Source: Cysteiniphilum litorale
GTDB taxonomy: Bacteria > Pseudomonadota > Gammaproteobacteria > Francisellales > Francisellaceae
Reading direction: 5' to 3'
DNA: 32,043 nt
Assembly (NCBI RefSeq): GCF_003428165.1
Contig: NZ_QLIQ01000033.1
Location: 1-32,043, forward strand
Positions 16,037-24,421 of the stretch are shown one piece after another. Position 1 is the stretch's first letter; each line of letters begins with the position of its first letter. The notes below the pieces were generated by a model. The model was given only the letters and a program-made list of their open reading frames with translations, was not told the origin of the DNA and did not search any database. Position numbers and translations under genes: made by a program.

Positions 16037-17080
16037 TTGTTTTTATCTATTTATTTGGTAATTTTTACAATGTCTTTGTCTGTAGTTAGTAATGAGCTTA
16101 TAGTTTTGGCAGCGCCAACAACAAAATATTATGAGAAAGTTGAAAATGATATTATTGATTTTCAAACTAGATATGCTGAAAAAATAATTGATAATGGTGA
16201 TAAAGTTATTATTCTTAGCGATCAAAAAAATTATTCAAAATATGCAAAGGCTATAGATGTAAGCAATATTCTATTGTGCCCAATGAAAGATATATGGATG
16301 AGAGATTTTACATTAGTAAATCCGATAAACCCTTTAATCTTTAGATATACAGCAGCAGGGCAGGGAGGAGGTAAAAAAGGACAATATTTAGCTGATGAAG
16401 TACAAAATGACTTTTATGGATTAGTAAAAGATGCTAACTTGTCGTTTGTTGAAACAAACTTACTAAATGATGGTGGCAATTGGGTTGATGATTATTCAGG
16501 CAATATTGTGATTAGTAGAAAGTTTTTAAATGATAATAATCTTTTAGAAAAAGATGCAAAAGAAGTGCTAAAGTCATTAGTTTCAGTAAATAATATAGCA
16601 TTTATTGAAGCTGATGAGCAGGGTGGGCTAGAACATGCAGATGGAGTCGTTAGTTTTATAGATTATAATACACTCGTTATTAATAGTTATCCATATGACA
16701 AAACCTATTCTAAGAAACTAAAGGAAGATCTGAAGCGAGGACTTCCAAAAGTAGCAATACATGAAATCATTACTTCGTATGATGATAGTGATATATACGA
16801 TGAGAGTTTTGGTTCTGCATGTGGTATATATACAAATATGCTTGTAACTGAAAGTAGTATTTATTTTCCTCAGTTCGACATACCAGAAGATAAAATTGCG
16901 TTAAAGCAGATTAAATCTATGACATCTAAGATTAAATCTATGACATCTAAAAAAATTATTCCTGTGATGTCATCACAGATTTGTAAAATGGGTGGTGGTG
17001 TACGTTGTATGTCTTTACAAATAAGAGGAGATAATAAGGAAAAGTTGGTGGAGTTTTTAAAAAATAAGCAAAAAAAGTAG
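16037..17080 (+). CDS. Agmatine/peptidylarginine deiminase family protein, probably exported
   Basis: A PAD_porph-type guanidino deiminase, which hydrolyses agmatine or arginine side chains to ureido products plus ammonia. The catalytic landmarks are present. MKDIWMRDF has Asp90, NDGGNWVDD is at about 144-152, EHADG holds His200 and Asp202, and MGGGVRCMS holds the nucleophile Cys324. The start is TTG at 16037, after an in-frame stop. It gives a hydrophobic leader (MFLSIYLVIFTMSLSVVSNE), so the protein is probably secreted or periplasmic. ATG 16070 would give a shorter, probably cytosolic form. A 21-bp tandem duplication (16909-16929, 16930-16950) inserts a second IKSMTSK unit ahead of the active-site cysteine strand. 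Whether the substrate is free agmatine or protein arginine is not known. Confidence 0.85.
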   Translation: MFLSIYLVIFTMSLSVVSNELIVLAAPTTKYYEKVENDIIDFQTRYAEKIIDNGDKVIILSDQKNYSKYAKAIDVSNILLCPMKDIWMRDFTLVNPINPLIFRYTAAGQGGGKKGQYLADEVQNDFYGLVKDANLSFVETNLLNDGGNWVDDYSGNIVISRKFLNDNNLLEKDAKEVLKSLVSVNNIAFIEADEQGGLEHADGVVSFIDYNTLVINSYPYDKTYSKKLKEDLKRGLPKVAIHEIITSYDDSDIYDESFGSACGIYTNMLVTESSIYFPQFDIPEDKIALKQIKSMTSKIKSMTSKKIIPVMSSQICKMGGGVRCMSLQIRGDNKEKLVEFLKNKQKK

Positions 17081-17202
17081 TTAGTTAAACAAGATTATCT
17101 TTAAGTCAATAATCACAATAATACCTTGGCTTCCTTGATTTTCATTTAAGGATTACACACCAAAATTGCAATGTAAATTTTTTGATTGATCACCTTCCCT
17201 AC

Positions 17203-17340
17203 ATGTTAACTACTTTCTCGGTATTGAGCATGGATACGATATTTATTAATCTGAGTATTGTTATAGGTAGGCGGGTAATAAACAAGGAAATGACGTTTAA
17301 GCTGAACAGGGATGATTATAAGGCAGTGTTTGATCAGTGA
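17203..17340 (+). CDS. Possible small protein, 45 aa
   Basis: The frame MLTTFSVLSMDTIFINLSIV, then IGRRVINKEMTFKLNRDDYK, runs from ATG 17203 to TGA 17338. A hydrophobic first half and a charged second half could be a small membrane protein. No ribosome binding site is convincing, and the 3' end overlaps the opposite gene by 7 bp. The rest of 17081-17202 shows nothing. Confidence 0.25.
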   Translation: MLTTFSVLSMDTIFINLSIVIGRRVINKEMTFKLNRDDYKAVFDQ

Positions 17341-17882
17341 TAATCAAACTCTTCTCTTTGCCATTGTACTTGTAAACACATATCATCATCATGGTCGGGA
17401 GCAAGATCAAAGGATAATAGTTTTATATCAAATTCTTCGTCATCGTAATACGCTAATTTCAATTGGTATGCTATGTACAGGGCTTTAGCAATCGCTTTAG
17501 GTGACATAATCATCTTATTGCTTTTAAGCTCGCGATGAAGTTCCTTAACTTTTTTCTCAAACTTTTTGTTAAAAGTATATTCGGATACCTCATAAGATAG
17601 TTGGCATAAATTCCAACCATGAAAACTAATGACAATTAGTGCTAATAAATTATACTTCTCATGAGTGATTTTGTAGATTGAAACAGCAATTTCAGTAATG
17701 AGGTTATTGGCTTGCAATTGATCACCATGATAGCGTTCTTCAATCATCGAACTAATGTTGTCAATATAATCAAAGGCATCAATTAAATCATCGCAGTTGT
17801 CACGTACTAATGATATTGGTATAGACATAACACACACAAACCAAAATGTTTTTTGATAGTCTGCCAAAGATATGTTAGCCAA
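17334..17882 (-). CDS. Uncharacterised protein, 182 aa or less
   Basis: The family is not recognised. The open frame begins with TTG at 17882. The first ATG is codon 19 (17828, MSIPISLVRDN), and neither has a clear ribosome binding site. The protein is mostly helical, with a strongly basic middle (NKKFEKKVKELHRELKSNK) and a very acidic C-terminus (LAPDHDDDMCLQVQW). There is no membrane segment clear enough to call, although LLALIVISFHGW is hydrophobic. It lies alone on the minus strand between the deiminase and the Rpn cluster. Confidence 0.5.
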   Translation of the reverse strand: MANISLADYQKTFWFVCVMSIPISLVRDNCDDLIDAFDYIDNISSMIEERYHGDQLQANNLITEIAVSIYKITHEKYNLLALIVISFHGWNLCQLSYEVSEYTFNKKFEKKVKELHRELKSNKMIMSPKAIAKALYIAYQLKLAYYDDEEFDIKLLSFDLAPDHDDDMCLQVQWQREEFDYH

Positions 17883-18004
17883 TCAAGTCTAAATAATACA
17901 TCACTACTAAGGATCGTGCGCTGAGAGGTAATCTTAAGAGTGCTTTTTGGGTATAAATCCATATATAATATGGCTTTGAGAACTGTTATAAAGGACAAAA
18001 ATTT

Positions 18005-18277
18005 TTGGTAACCAAAAAACAACCCAAACCCCGCAAAAAATCAGGCAAAATAAAATCATGGCGTTGTCATCTACGCTGTGACTTCACCAAACCCAACGAC
18101 ACCAACACCTACATTGAAAGGTGCAGTGTCACTGTCGGCTTATCCAACCTTGCCAAAGCCAAGGAAACCTACGACTTACACGATGCGATTGCGGATTGGT
18201 TAAAGGAAGTTAGAGACGAAAATGGTTATAGCAATGATTTTGTAATGGCAGTTGAGAGGTGGGAGCCGATAAGGTAA
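18005..18277 (+). CDS. Small basic cysteine-containing protein, 90 aa
   Basis: The family is not recognised. There is no ATG in the first 80 codons. TTG at 18005 is preceded by AAAGGAC with 8 bases of spacing, a good ribosome binding site, so a TTG start is likely. The N-terminus is rich in lysine (TKKQPKPRKKSGKIKSW), followed by WRCHLRCDF and another cysteine in YIERCSVTVG. The C-terminal half is an acidic helix (LHDAIADWLKEVRDENGY). It could bind nucleic acid. It is the first gene of a plus-strand cluster that continues with the small helix-turn-helix protein, the Rpn nuclease and a zinc-ribbon protein. Confidence 0.6.
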   Translation: MVTKKQPKPRKKSGKIKSWRCHLRCDFTKPNDTNTYIERCSVTVGLSNLAKAKETYDLHDAIADWLKEVRDENGYSNDFVMAVERWEPIR

Positions 18278-18314
18278 GATCAATGACTAACTAACAATAG
18301 TAAGGATAATGCGT

Positions 18315-18449
18315 ATGGACAATCAACAAAATAAAATCAATGAAGCTTACGAAATGATTAAAGACGGTATGCCAAGGTCAGTTATTGCAAAAATGTTAGG
18401 TGTGACTGAAAACGAAATAGATCATTTGCAGCGAGTGGTTAAGTGGTAA
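18315..18449 (+). CDS. Small helix-turn-helix protein resembling the Rpn C-terminal tail
   Basis: A 44-residue protein with a good ribosome binding site (TAAGGAT, about 8 bases before ATG 18315). It reads MDNQQNKINEAYEMIKDG, then MPRSVIAKMLGVTENEI and ends VVKW. The helix-turn-helix (SVIAKMLGVTENEIDHL) aligns without gaps with the last helices of the downstream Rpn (DLVIKCTGLDLDTVLKL). M, G, K, G, L and V fall in the same places and the other positions are mostly similar. Its stop is six bases before the Rpn ATG, so the two are probably co-translated. In known Rpn systems a C-terminal fragment made from an internal start blocks the nuclease. This could be a free-standing counterpart encoded upstream, which is inference. 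Confidence 0.7.
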   Translation: MDNQQNKINEAYEMIKDGMPRSVIAKMLGVTENEIDHLQRVVKW

Positions 18450-18455
18450 GCATTA

Positions 18456-19376
18456 ATGACCAAGAAAAAAGATCTTAACAAACCCAAATATGATGAATTT
18501 GTCAAATTCAACCTTGAGCAACGAGACATTGCCGAGCAACTTATTAGGCAAGTATTGCCGCAAGAGTTATCTAATCTTGCAGAGTTTGACAAAATGCAGC
18601 TTGAACCCAGTGAGCATATTGACCCCGAGCTTAGAAAGTTAATTAGCGATGTGCTTTGGAGTATCCCTATTAAGGGCAAAAAAGCCTATATTTATCTTTT
18701 GATAGAGCATGAAAGCGGTTTAAAAGGGCATGATCTTTTGCCTTTTAGATTCCATAAGTACGTGATAAGGATAATGGAAAAGCACTTAGCTAAGGGCAAC
18801 GACAAGTTACCTATTGTTATGCCGATCTTGCTTTATCATGGTACAAAGGAAAAGTACCCGCATAGTGTCAGTATTTTTGATTGTTTCGAGAGTAAAACAC
18901 TGGCACAGAAATATGCCTTTAATGATATACGGCTAATAGACCTAACCGTGATGAGTGATGATGAAATTGCCAAACAAGGGTTTAGGTTTTTCTTTGAATT
19001 GGTGCTAAAATACGCAAGAGATAAAGAACTTGCCAAGAGATTAGTAGCGTTATTGGAATCACACCCTGAACTTGCTAATTATTTTGATGGTAAAGATTTT
19101 AAGAAAGCGTTTGTTAATTTGCTTATGAGTTTGGATTTAGATTCAGAGTATGTAGCAAGTGAGACGTTAAAGAAATTAGACAACTTAACAGGGGTTGATA
19201 TTATGACTCTAAGACAGCAGTGGGAGCAAAAAGCAGAAATGCGAAAGGCACAGGAAACGGCACGTAGTATGCTCGTTGAGGGTTTAGCTAGTGATTTAGT
19301 TATCAAGTGTACTGGACTCGACCTTGATACGGTGCTTAAGCTTAAAAAAGAAGTGGACAGCAAAACACAACACTAA
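18456..19376 (+). CDS. Rpn family recombination-promoting nuclease (PD-(D/E)XK)
   Basis: At 306 residues it is the usual length for the Rpn/YhgA-like family, formerly called transposase_31. These are DNA endonucleases that promote RecA-independent recombination and, in some bacteria, act against phages. The core is visible: LRKLISDVLWSI (catalytic Asp), then KAYIYLLIEHESG (the Glu-His-x-Ser strand), RFHKYVIRIMEKH and LPIVMPILLYHG. The middle is helical (FRFFFELVLKYARDKELAKR). The tail WEQKAEMRKAQETARSML ends in the small helix-turn-helix. It follows the 44-aa gene by six bases. The frame is intact, so the protein may be functional. Confidence 0.92.
   Translation: MTKKKDLNKPKYDEFVKFNLEQRDIAEQLIRQVLPQELSNLAEFDKMQLEPSEHIDPELRKLISDVLWSIPIKGKKAYIYLLIEHESGLKGHDLLPFRFHKYVIRIMEKHLAKGNDKLPIVMPILLYHGTKEKYPHSVSIFDCFESKTLAQKYAFNDIRLIDLTVMSDDEIAKQGFRFFFELVLKYARDKELAKRLVALLESHPELANYFDGKDFKKAFVNLLMSLDLDSEYVASETLKKLDNLTGVDIMTLRQQWEQKAEMRKAQETARSMLVEGLASDLVIKCTGLDLDTVLKLKKEVDSKTQH
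19239..19376 (+). CDS. Candidate internal start giving a 45-aa Rpn C-terminal fragment (RpnS-like)
   Basis: Inside the Rpn gene, ATG 19239 (MRKAQETARSMLVEG) is preceded by GGGAG with 12 bases of spacing, a plausible ribosome binding site. The product would be the last 45 residues, almost the same length as the separate 44-aa upstream protein. Intragenic small proteins that inhibit Rpn nucleases are known from enterobacteria. Whether this start is used here cannot be seen from sequence alone. Confidence 0.4.
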   Translation: MRKAQETARSMLVEGLASDLVIKCTGLDLDTVLKLKKEVDSKTQH

Positions 19377-19379
19377 TCC

Positions 19380-19550
19380 ATGAAGTCAAATTTTAAAGTC
19401 AAATGTGACCGATGCAAACGTGCCAGGGATTCGGTGAAGCGTATTTGTATCGGGAGCCACAAACAAGGTTATCGTTACTTGATGTTATGCTTACGCTGTC
19501 GTTGGTTTAGGTTATTTGAGGTTTTAGATAATCGATCATGGATACGCTAA
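19380..19550 (+). CDS. Small zinc-ribbon protein, 56 aa
   Basis: ATG 19380, three bases after the Rpn stop, opens a 56-residue frame with two CxxC pairs: VKCDRCKRARDSVKRIC and LMLCLRCRWF. This spacing is typical of a zinc ribbon that could bind DNA or RNA, and the protein is strongly basic. No ribosome binding site is obvious, so it would depend on translation of rpn. The family is not recognised. Tight packing suggests a role in the same module. Confidence 0.6.
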   Translation: MKSNFKVKCDRCKRARDSVKRICIGSHKQGYRYLMLCLRCRWFRLFEVLDNRSWIR

Positions 19551-19720
19551 CTTTCAACGCAACCTACGTTGCCTATTTTCTTTTACTTGTTGCAGTGAAA
19601 AATTTGCTGAGCCTGAAATATAATCAAAAGTGGTTGGTTTTGTCTGATGTGTCAAGGTTGGTGTTATAAGTCAATGGGGGTTTTCCGAAACGAGCGCACA
19701 CACTCCCATTAGTACGTACT
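19551..19720. other. Gap before the IS4-type transposase
   Basis: No gene is seen. A short hairpin (GCAAC-CTAC-GTTGC) followed by TATTTTCTTTT near 19560-19585 could terminate the Rpn operon. The GTTTTCCGAAACG stretch near 19680 probably belongs to the left end of the IS4-type element, but no convincing terminal inverted repeat with the right side was found. Confidence 0.35.
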
Positions 19721-20606
19721 ATGCTATCACAATTTAAAGATTTTGACCAGAAAAAACTCTGTACACGAAGAAAAATTTGCAAATTGCTGCTTGAAGCGTT
19801 ATTTTTTCTTGATTTGCACAACATGAAAAAGCACCTCAAACAGCTGACTAATAGTTTAAAGGAAATTTTTAACTGGCACAAATCAAGATTAGATTGTTTT
19901 GCTAATCTTCTGGTTAGCTTGATCTCACGACAAACCGTTAATCTTGCGCATTTAGCAACTCACTTTGCAAGAAACACCAAAATCGAGTCTAATTATCGAC
20001 GCATACAGGGATTTTTTAAAGATGTTGAGTTTGATTATGATGCTGTTGCAAAGTGGAGTGTCGAGCAAATGCTCAGCCAGAAGGCAAAGTTCTATCTTGC
20101 GTTGGACAGAACCAATTGGCAATTTGGTAGTACAGATATCAATATTCTTATGCTCTCAGCAGTCCATGAAGGTGTAGCTATTCCATTGTATTGGGAAATG
20201 CTGCCGCATAAAGGTAACTCTAAGTCTGAGGTGCGTATTGACTTGGTGAAGCGTTTCATTGAGCAGTTTGGTACAGGGCGCATAGCTGGCATTTTAGGAG
20301 ATCGTGAATTTATCGGAGAGAAATGGCTAAAATGGTTGGATGAAGAGTCAATTCCATTTGTTGTTCGTGTAAAGCAAAATCAGCTGACCACAAATTCCCG
20401 AGGACTTGAAGTGGATGTTTCGGCACTGTTTTATGGTGTCAAAACACATGAAATTAAAAGCATTGAGGGCAAAAGGAAGTTCTCAGGGCTTGATGTCTAC
20501 TTTGCAGGTACAAGAGATATTAATGGTGAATTATTAGCTGTTGTTAGCAATTCAGAAACTATTGAGCAGCTAGTTTCCACTTATGGTATGCGCTGGGAAA
20601 TCGAGA
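19721..20606 (+). pseudogene. IS4-type transposase, 5' exon
   Basis: The first 295 codons of a DDE transposase. It shows TNLAHL-type N-terminal helices (SRQTVNLAHLATHFARNTKI), the first catalytic Asp in FYLALDRTNWQFG, the second in AGILGDREFIGEKW, and the YGMRWEIE segment where the YREK glutamate lies. The reading frame then runs into the group II intron (GTGCG at 20607). The apparent C-terminus up to 20668 is intron sequence. The remaining third of the protein is at 24465-24778. Without intron splicing the gene is dead. Confidence 0.85.
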
Positions 20607-21171
20607 GTGCGCCGCAGGCGCACAGGTTGGAGGTTAGACATGAAGTAAAACTAAGAACTTGTGCATAAGCTCTGTAGGAGATGAAGGCAGACCCTTCGAA
20701 GTCGACTTCCAGAGGTAGGCTTCAAACCACTTCAAGTGGCTGTTATTAAGAGTAATTGGTCATGAGCATTGAAGTAAAGTGCGAGTTATCAACTCGGCAG
20801 GTGTGGATCAGAAAGACGAATAGACCTGAACCATTGTTGACGCGTCGTAATCCAGAGAATTGGCATCAAAACCAGAGGCGTTTCCATACTCTGGGAAGAG
20901 TTTACCGGAGATCTGGTTACTGGGTAAGCGGTGTCCGGCGTATAGATGGCGTGATTCTGATCTGGGCTTCTACAGGGAACTGCGGGAACCAGTCGTTTTG
21001 ATGTTAAGGGAGAAGTTCAAGTGAGTAAAGTCATAAGGGCGAGAGTACCAAAGCAAAGCACTGGGGCGGAACAACTCGTAGTAGTGATGAAGCTACTGTA
21101 ATGGTAGTGGAGCGAAGGGGTTGTGTTAAGCAGTCGGATTGAATATTCAACTGAAAGATCAGGAGGAAATA

Positions 21172-22422
21172 TTGGAGAAGACAAAACCATTCAACCTACC
21201 TAAGCAGTTATTTGTAAAGGCATATAAATTAGTCAAAGCAAATGCTGGTTCGGCTGGTGTTGATAAGCAATCGCTAGCAGATTTTGATAAGAATCTGAAA
21301 GATAACCTGTATAAACTTTGGAATCGAATGTCTTCGGGGAGTTATTTTCCTCCCCCTGTGAAAGCGGTACCGATTCCAAAGAAAACAGGAGGTGAGCGGA
21401 TATTGGGTGTGCCAACAGTAGGGGACAGGATATGTCAAATGGTCGTAAAATTAGTCTTTGAACCAGGAGTTGAATCAATATTTCTAGAGGATTCTTATGG
21501 CTACAGACCTAATAAATCAGCACTAGATGCCATTGGAGTCACCCGCAAGCGGTGTTGGCAGTACGATTGGGTTCTAGAGTTTGACATAAAAGGGCTATTT
21601 GACAATATTCCTCATGAACTATTGATGAAAGCGGTGCGTAAACACACACAAGAAAAGTGGGTGATTCTTTATATTGAGCGCTGGTTAAAAGCCCCAATGC
21701 AAAGAGCCGATGGGAGTATTGTTGCACGAACGTATGGGACATCTCAAGGAGGAGTGATTAGTCCAGTGTTAAGCAACTTATTCTTGCACTATGTCTATGA
21801 TAAGTGGATGCAACGCAATCATACAGTTACACCATGGTGCCGTTATGCAGATGATGGACTTGCGCATTGCAAAACGGAGCAAGAAGCACAGGCTTTATTA
21901 GTCTCACTAAAGGCACGTTTTGAAGAATGTGGTTTAGAACTACATCCCACCAAGACCAAAATTGTCTATTGTAAAGATGGGAGTCGTAAAGGGAAGTACC
22001 CAAATAAATCATTTGATTTTTTGGGTTATACCTTCAGGGCAAGGATGTGTAAGAATACGAAACGGCAGAGTCTGTTTATTAACTTTACGCCTGCTGTGAG
22101 TAAGTTGGCTTTAAAATCGATGCAAGCGACGACAAGACGATATAATATACGCAATCGAACGGATCTGAAATTGGGTGACATTGCTAAGTGGTACAATCCT
22201 GTATTACAAGGTTGGATCAATTACTATGGTAAGTACACAAGATCAGGATTATATCCAATGTTGCGACATTTTAATCTGACGTTAGTGGCATGGGCAATGA
22301 GGAAATATCGGCGATTGCGTAATCGCAAAACATGGGCAGCAAAGTTTATGGAAAGGATAGCCGAAGACAATCCATATTTATTTGCGCACTGGAGATGCGG
22401 TATGTTGGGTGCGTTTGCTTAA
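21172..22422 (+). CDS. ltrA: Group II intron reverse transcriptase/maturase
   Basis: The intron-encoded protein of 416 residues, combining reverse transcriptase and maturase for splicing and retrohoming. The fingers/palm motifs are visible: GSAGVDKQSL, PPPVKAVPIPKKTGGERILG, FLEDSYGYRPNKSALDA, LEFDIKGLFDNIPH, GTSQGGVISPVLSNLFLHY and the catalytic WCRYADDGLAHC. The X/maturase region holds GWINYYGKYTRSG. The C-terminus lacks an HNH endonuclease domain. I prefer the TTG at 21172 because AGGAGG lies six bases upstream. The frame itself is open from a TTG at 21139. It ends in intron domain IV, four bases before domain V. The enzyme looks intact even though the intron is broken by the insertion. Confidence 0.93.
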   Translation: MEKTKPFNLPKQLFVKAYKLVKANAGSAGVDKQSLADFDKNLKDNLYKLWNRMSSGSYFPPPVKAVPIPKKTGGERILGVPTVGDRICQMVVKLVFEPGVESIFLEDSYGYRPNKSALDAIGVTRKRCWQYDWVLEFDIKGLFDNIPHELLMKAVRKHTQEKWVILYIERWLKAPMQRADGSIVARTYGTSQGGVISPVLSNLFLHYVYDKWMQRNHTVTPWCRYADDGLAHCKTEQEAQALLVSLKARFEECGLELHPTKTKIVYCKDGSRKGKYPNKSFDFLGYTFRARMCKNTKRQSLFINFTPAVSKLALKSMQATTRRYNIRNRTDLKLGDIAKWYNPVLQGWINYYGKYTRSGLYPMLRHFNLTLVAWAMRKYRRLRNRKTWAAKFMERIAEDNPYLFAHWRCGMLGAFA

Positions 22423-22450
22423 TGGGAGCGGTATGAGTTGAGAGGCTCAC

Positions 22451-24421
22451 GTACGGTTACAACAATGTTGCAAATAAATTAGAAATCATGCAAATTCTTT
22501 CTAGAAACGTCATAGTTTCACTCCCTGGAAAGAAATTCACTCTTAATACATTTTCATTAGTATCTTCTTGGGAAATAATTTTAATAACTTAAAGTTTGCT
22601 TAAATTCACGGAGATATAAAAAATGCAAAAAAAAATGGCAAATATTGCATACCTATGAACCGAATAGATTGGCTAATATTTATTTGACTGATGCCTACGA
22701 AAAATTGTTACCTCAAGGTAAATGCAAAATGGAAAAAGATATAAAAATTAAAGAAATTAATCATAGCAGTAAAAAGATTCAAACACCGGAGATTTTAAAA
22801 TGACTACAGTAGCTTTGTATGCGAGAGTTTCTTCAGAAAGGCAGATTAATGAAGATACTGTATCAAGCCAAATTCAAACTATAAAAGATAGAATTATAGC
22901 TGATGGTTTATCAATATCAGAAGATCATTGTTATATTGATAATGGTTATAGTGGATCAAATTTAGTCAGACCTGCTCTAGAAAAACTTAGAGATCAAATT
23001 GCTTTTGGCGTGATTGATATTCTGTATATACATTCACCAGATCGATTATCTAGAAAATATGCTTATCAGATGATACTGCTGGAGGAGTTTGGGCAGCACA
23101 CAGTAAAAGTTGTTTTTCTGAACTATGATGCTTCTGAAAATAACCCAGAGGCAAATTTGTTATTACAAATGCAGGGTATGATAGCTGAATACGAGCGTTC
23201 AAAAATAATGGAGCGTCATCGTAGAGGTAGAATTTATGCAGCCAAAAAGGGTTCTATCAATGTTTTAACTACTGCACCATATGGGTATCGCTATATCGAT
23301 AAGTACACAGGACAAGGTGAAGCTTCATTTGAAATTGTGGAAGATGAGGCTGAAGTTGTGCGTAAGCTATTTTCTTGGATCGGCAACGACAGACTATCCA
23401 TAGGAACTGCTATACGTGAATTAAAAAAAGCTAATATATTGACTCACAAAGGAAAAGATTGTTGGGATAGAAGTACCATTTGTTATATGCTAAAAAACCC
23501 TGTTTACAAGGGGCAAGCTGCGTTTGGGAAAAAGAAAGTTGGTCCTAGAATAAACTACGTTAGACCACGCAAAGATTCATGTGAGCAACCAAAAAGGAAC
23601 GTTTCTAGATATCGCGTTGAAGAAAGTGAGTGGATTTATATTCCAGTTCCTGCAATCATTGATGAATCATTGTTTGATGCCGTACAAGATCAATTACTAG
23701 AAAATAAAAAGAGAGCCAGAGTGCAAAAACAAGGTCAAACGTATTTGTTACAAGGTTTGCTGGTTTGTAAAAGATGTAATCGTGCTTACTGTGGAGGCAA
23801 AAGCACTAGATATAACAAGAAGAAAACGATTTACTCTTATTATCGCTGCACTGGAACTGACTCCATAAGGTTTGGAGGAATTAAAATGTGTGATAATAAG
23901 CAAGCAAATGCAGAAGCACTTGAAATAGTTGTTTGGGAGGAGGTAAAAAAGCTATTAAAAGATCCTAGAAGGCTATATCAAGAATATCAGCAACGTTTGA
24001 ATGATAGCAATAAAGCACCAATAAATGGAACTTATTCATCACTCAAAAAACAGGAGTGTAAATTAGAAAAAAGTATTTCTTTACTGATCGATAGCTATAC
24101 ACAAGAATATATTTTAAAGGATGAATTCGAGCCTAGAATAAAATTAATGCGGCAAAAGCTACTGCATGTACAACAGTTATTAAATCAAATCATAGAGAAG
24201 CAAAACCTTGAAAAAGATATGGAATTAATTATCTCCACACTAGAAGACTTTAGTTGTAACATTCGGTATAGTCTTGATAATCTAAGCTGGTTTGATAAAC
24301 GTGATATTCTTAGAAAGATTGTTAAACGAGTAGAGATAAGTGAGGATACAATAAATGTTGTATACAGAGTAGCCAATTTGCAAGACGATAATAAAAACAC
24401 GCAACATTGTTGTAACCGTAC
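22451..24421 (+). mobile_element. 1971-bp serine-recombinase element with 21-bp perfect inverted ends
   Basis: The left end GTACGGTTACAACAATG (continuing to 22471) is exactly complementary to the right end at 24401-24421. Removing 22451-24421 joins CTCAC to GTACCGTTC and restores a perfectly paired domain V. The borders are therefore exact and no target duplication exists. Circularising the element would create a perfect 42-bp palindrome centred on ACCGTACGTACGGT. Contents: a frameshifted small frame and the recombinase. Absence of duplication agrees with serine-recombinase chemistry (short shared core). Confidence 0.85.
22623..22803 (+). pseudogene. Small frame upstream of the recombinase, shifted at a run of nine A
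   Basis: ATG 22623 reads only MQKKMANIAYL before a stop. One base fewer in the A9 run (22627-22635) gives a 59-codon product: MQKKWQILHTYEPNRL, then ANIYLTDAYEKLLPQGKC, a lysine-rich stretch and IQTPEILK. Its TGA overlaps the recombinase ATG (ATGA), the usual sign of a coupled gene pair. Either the gene has decayed, the run is an artefact, or polymerase slippage on A9 makes both products. The family is not recognised. Confidence 0.55.

Noticed and set aside
17807-18022. A minus-strand protein of 71 residues with WLTYLWQTIKKHFG
   Set aside because: It overlaps the start of the 182-aa gene in another frame, has no ribosome binding site and is a shadow.
20756-21001. A plus-strand protein of 81 residues
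   Set aside because: It lies in the structured 5' RNA of the group II intron, before the maturase, and needs no coding explanation.
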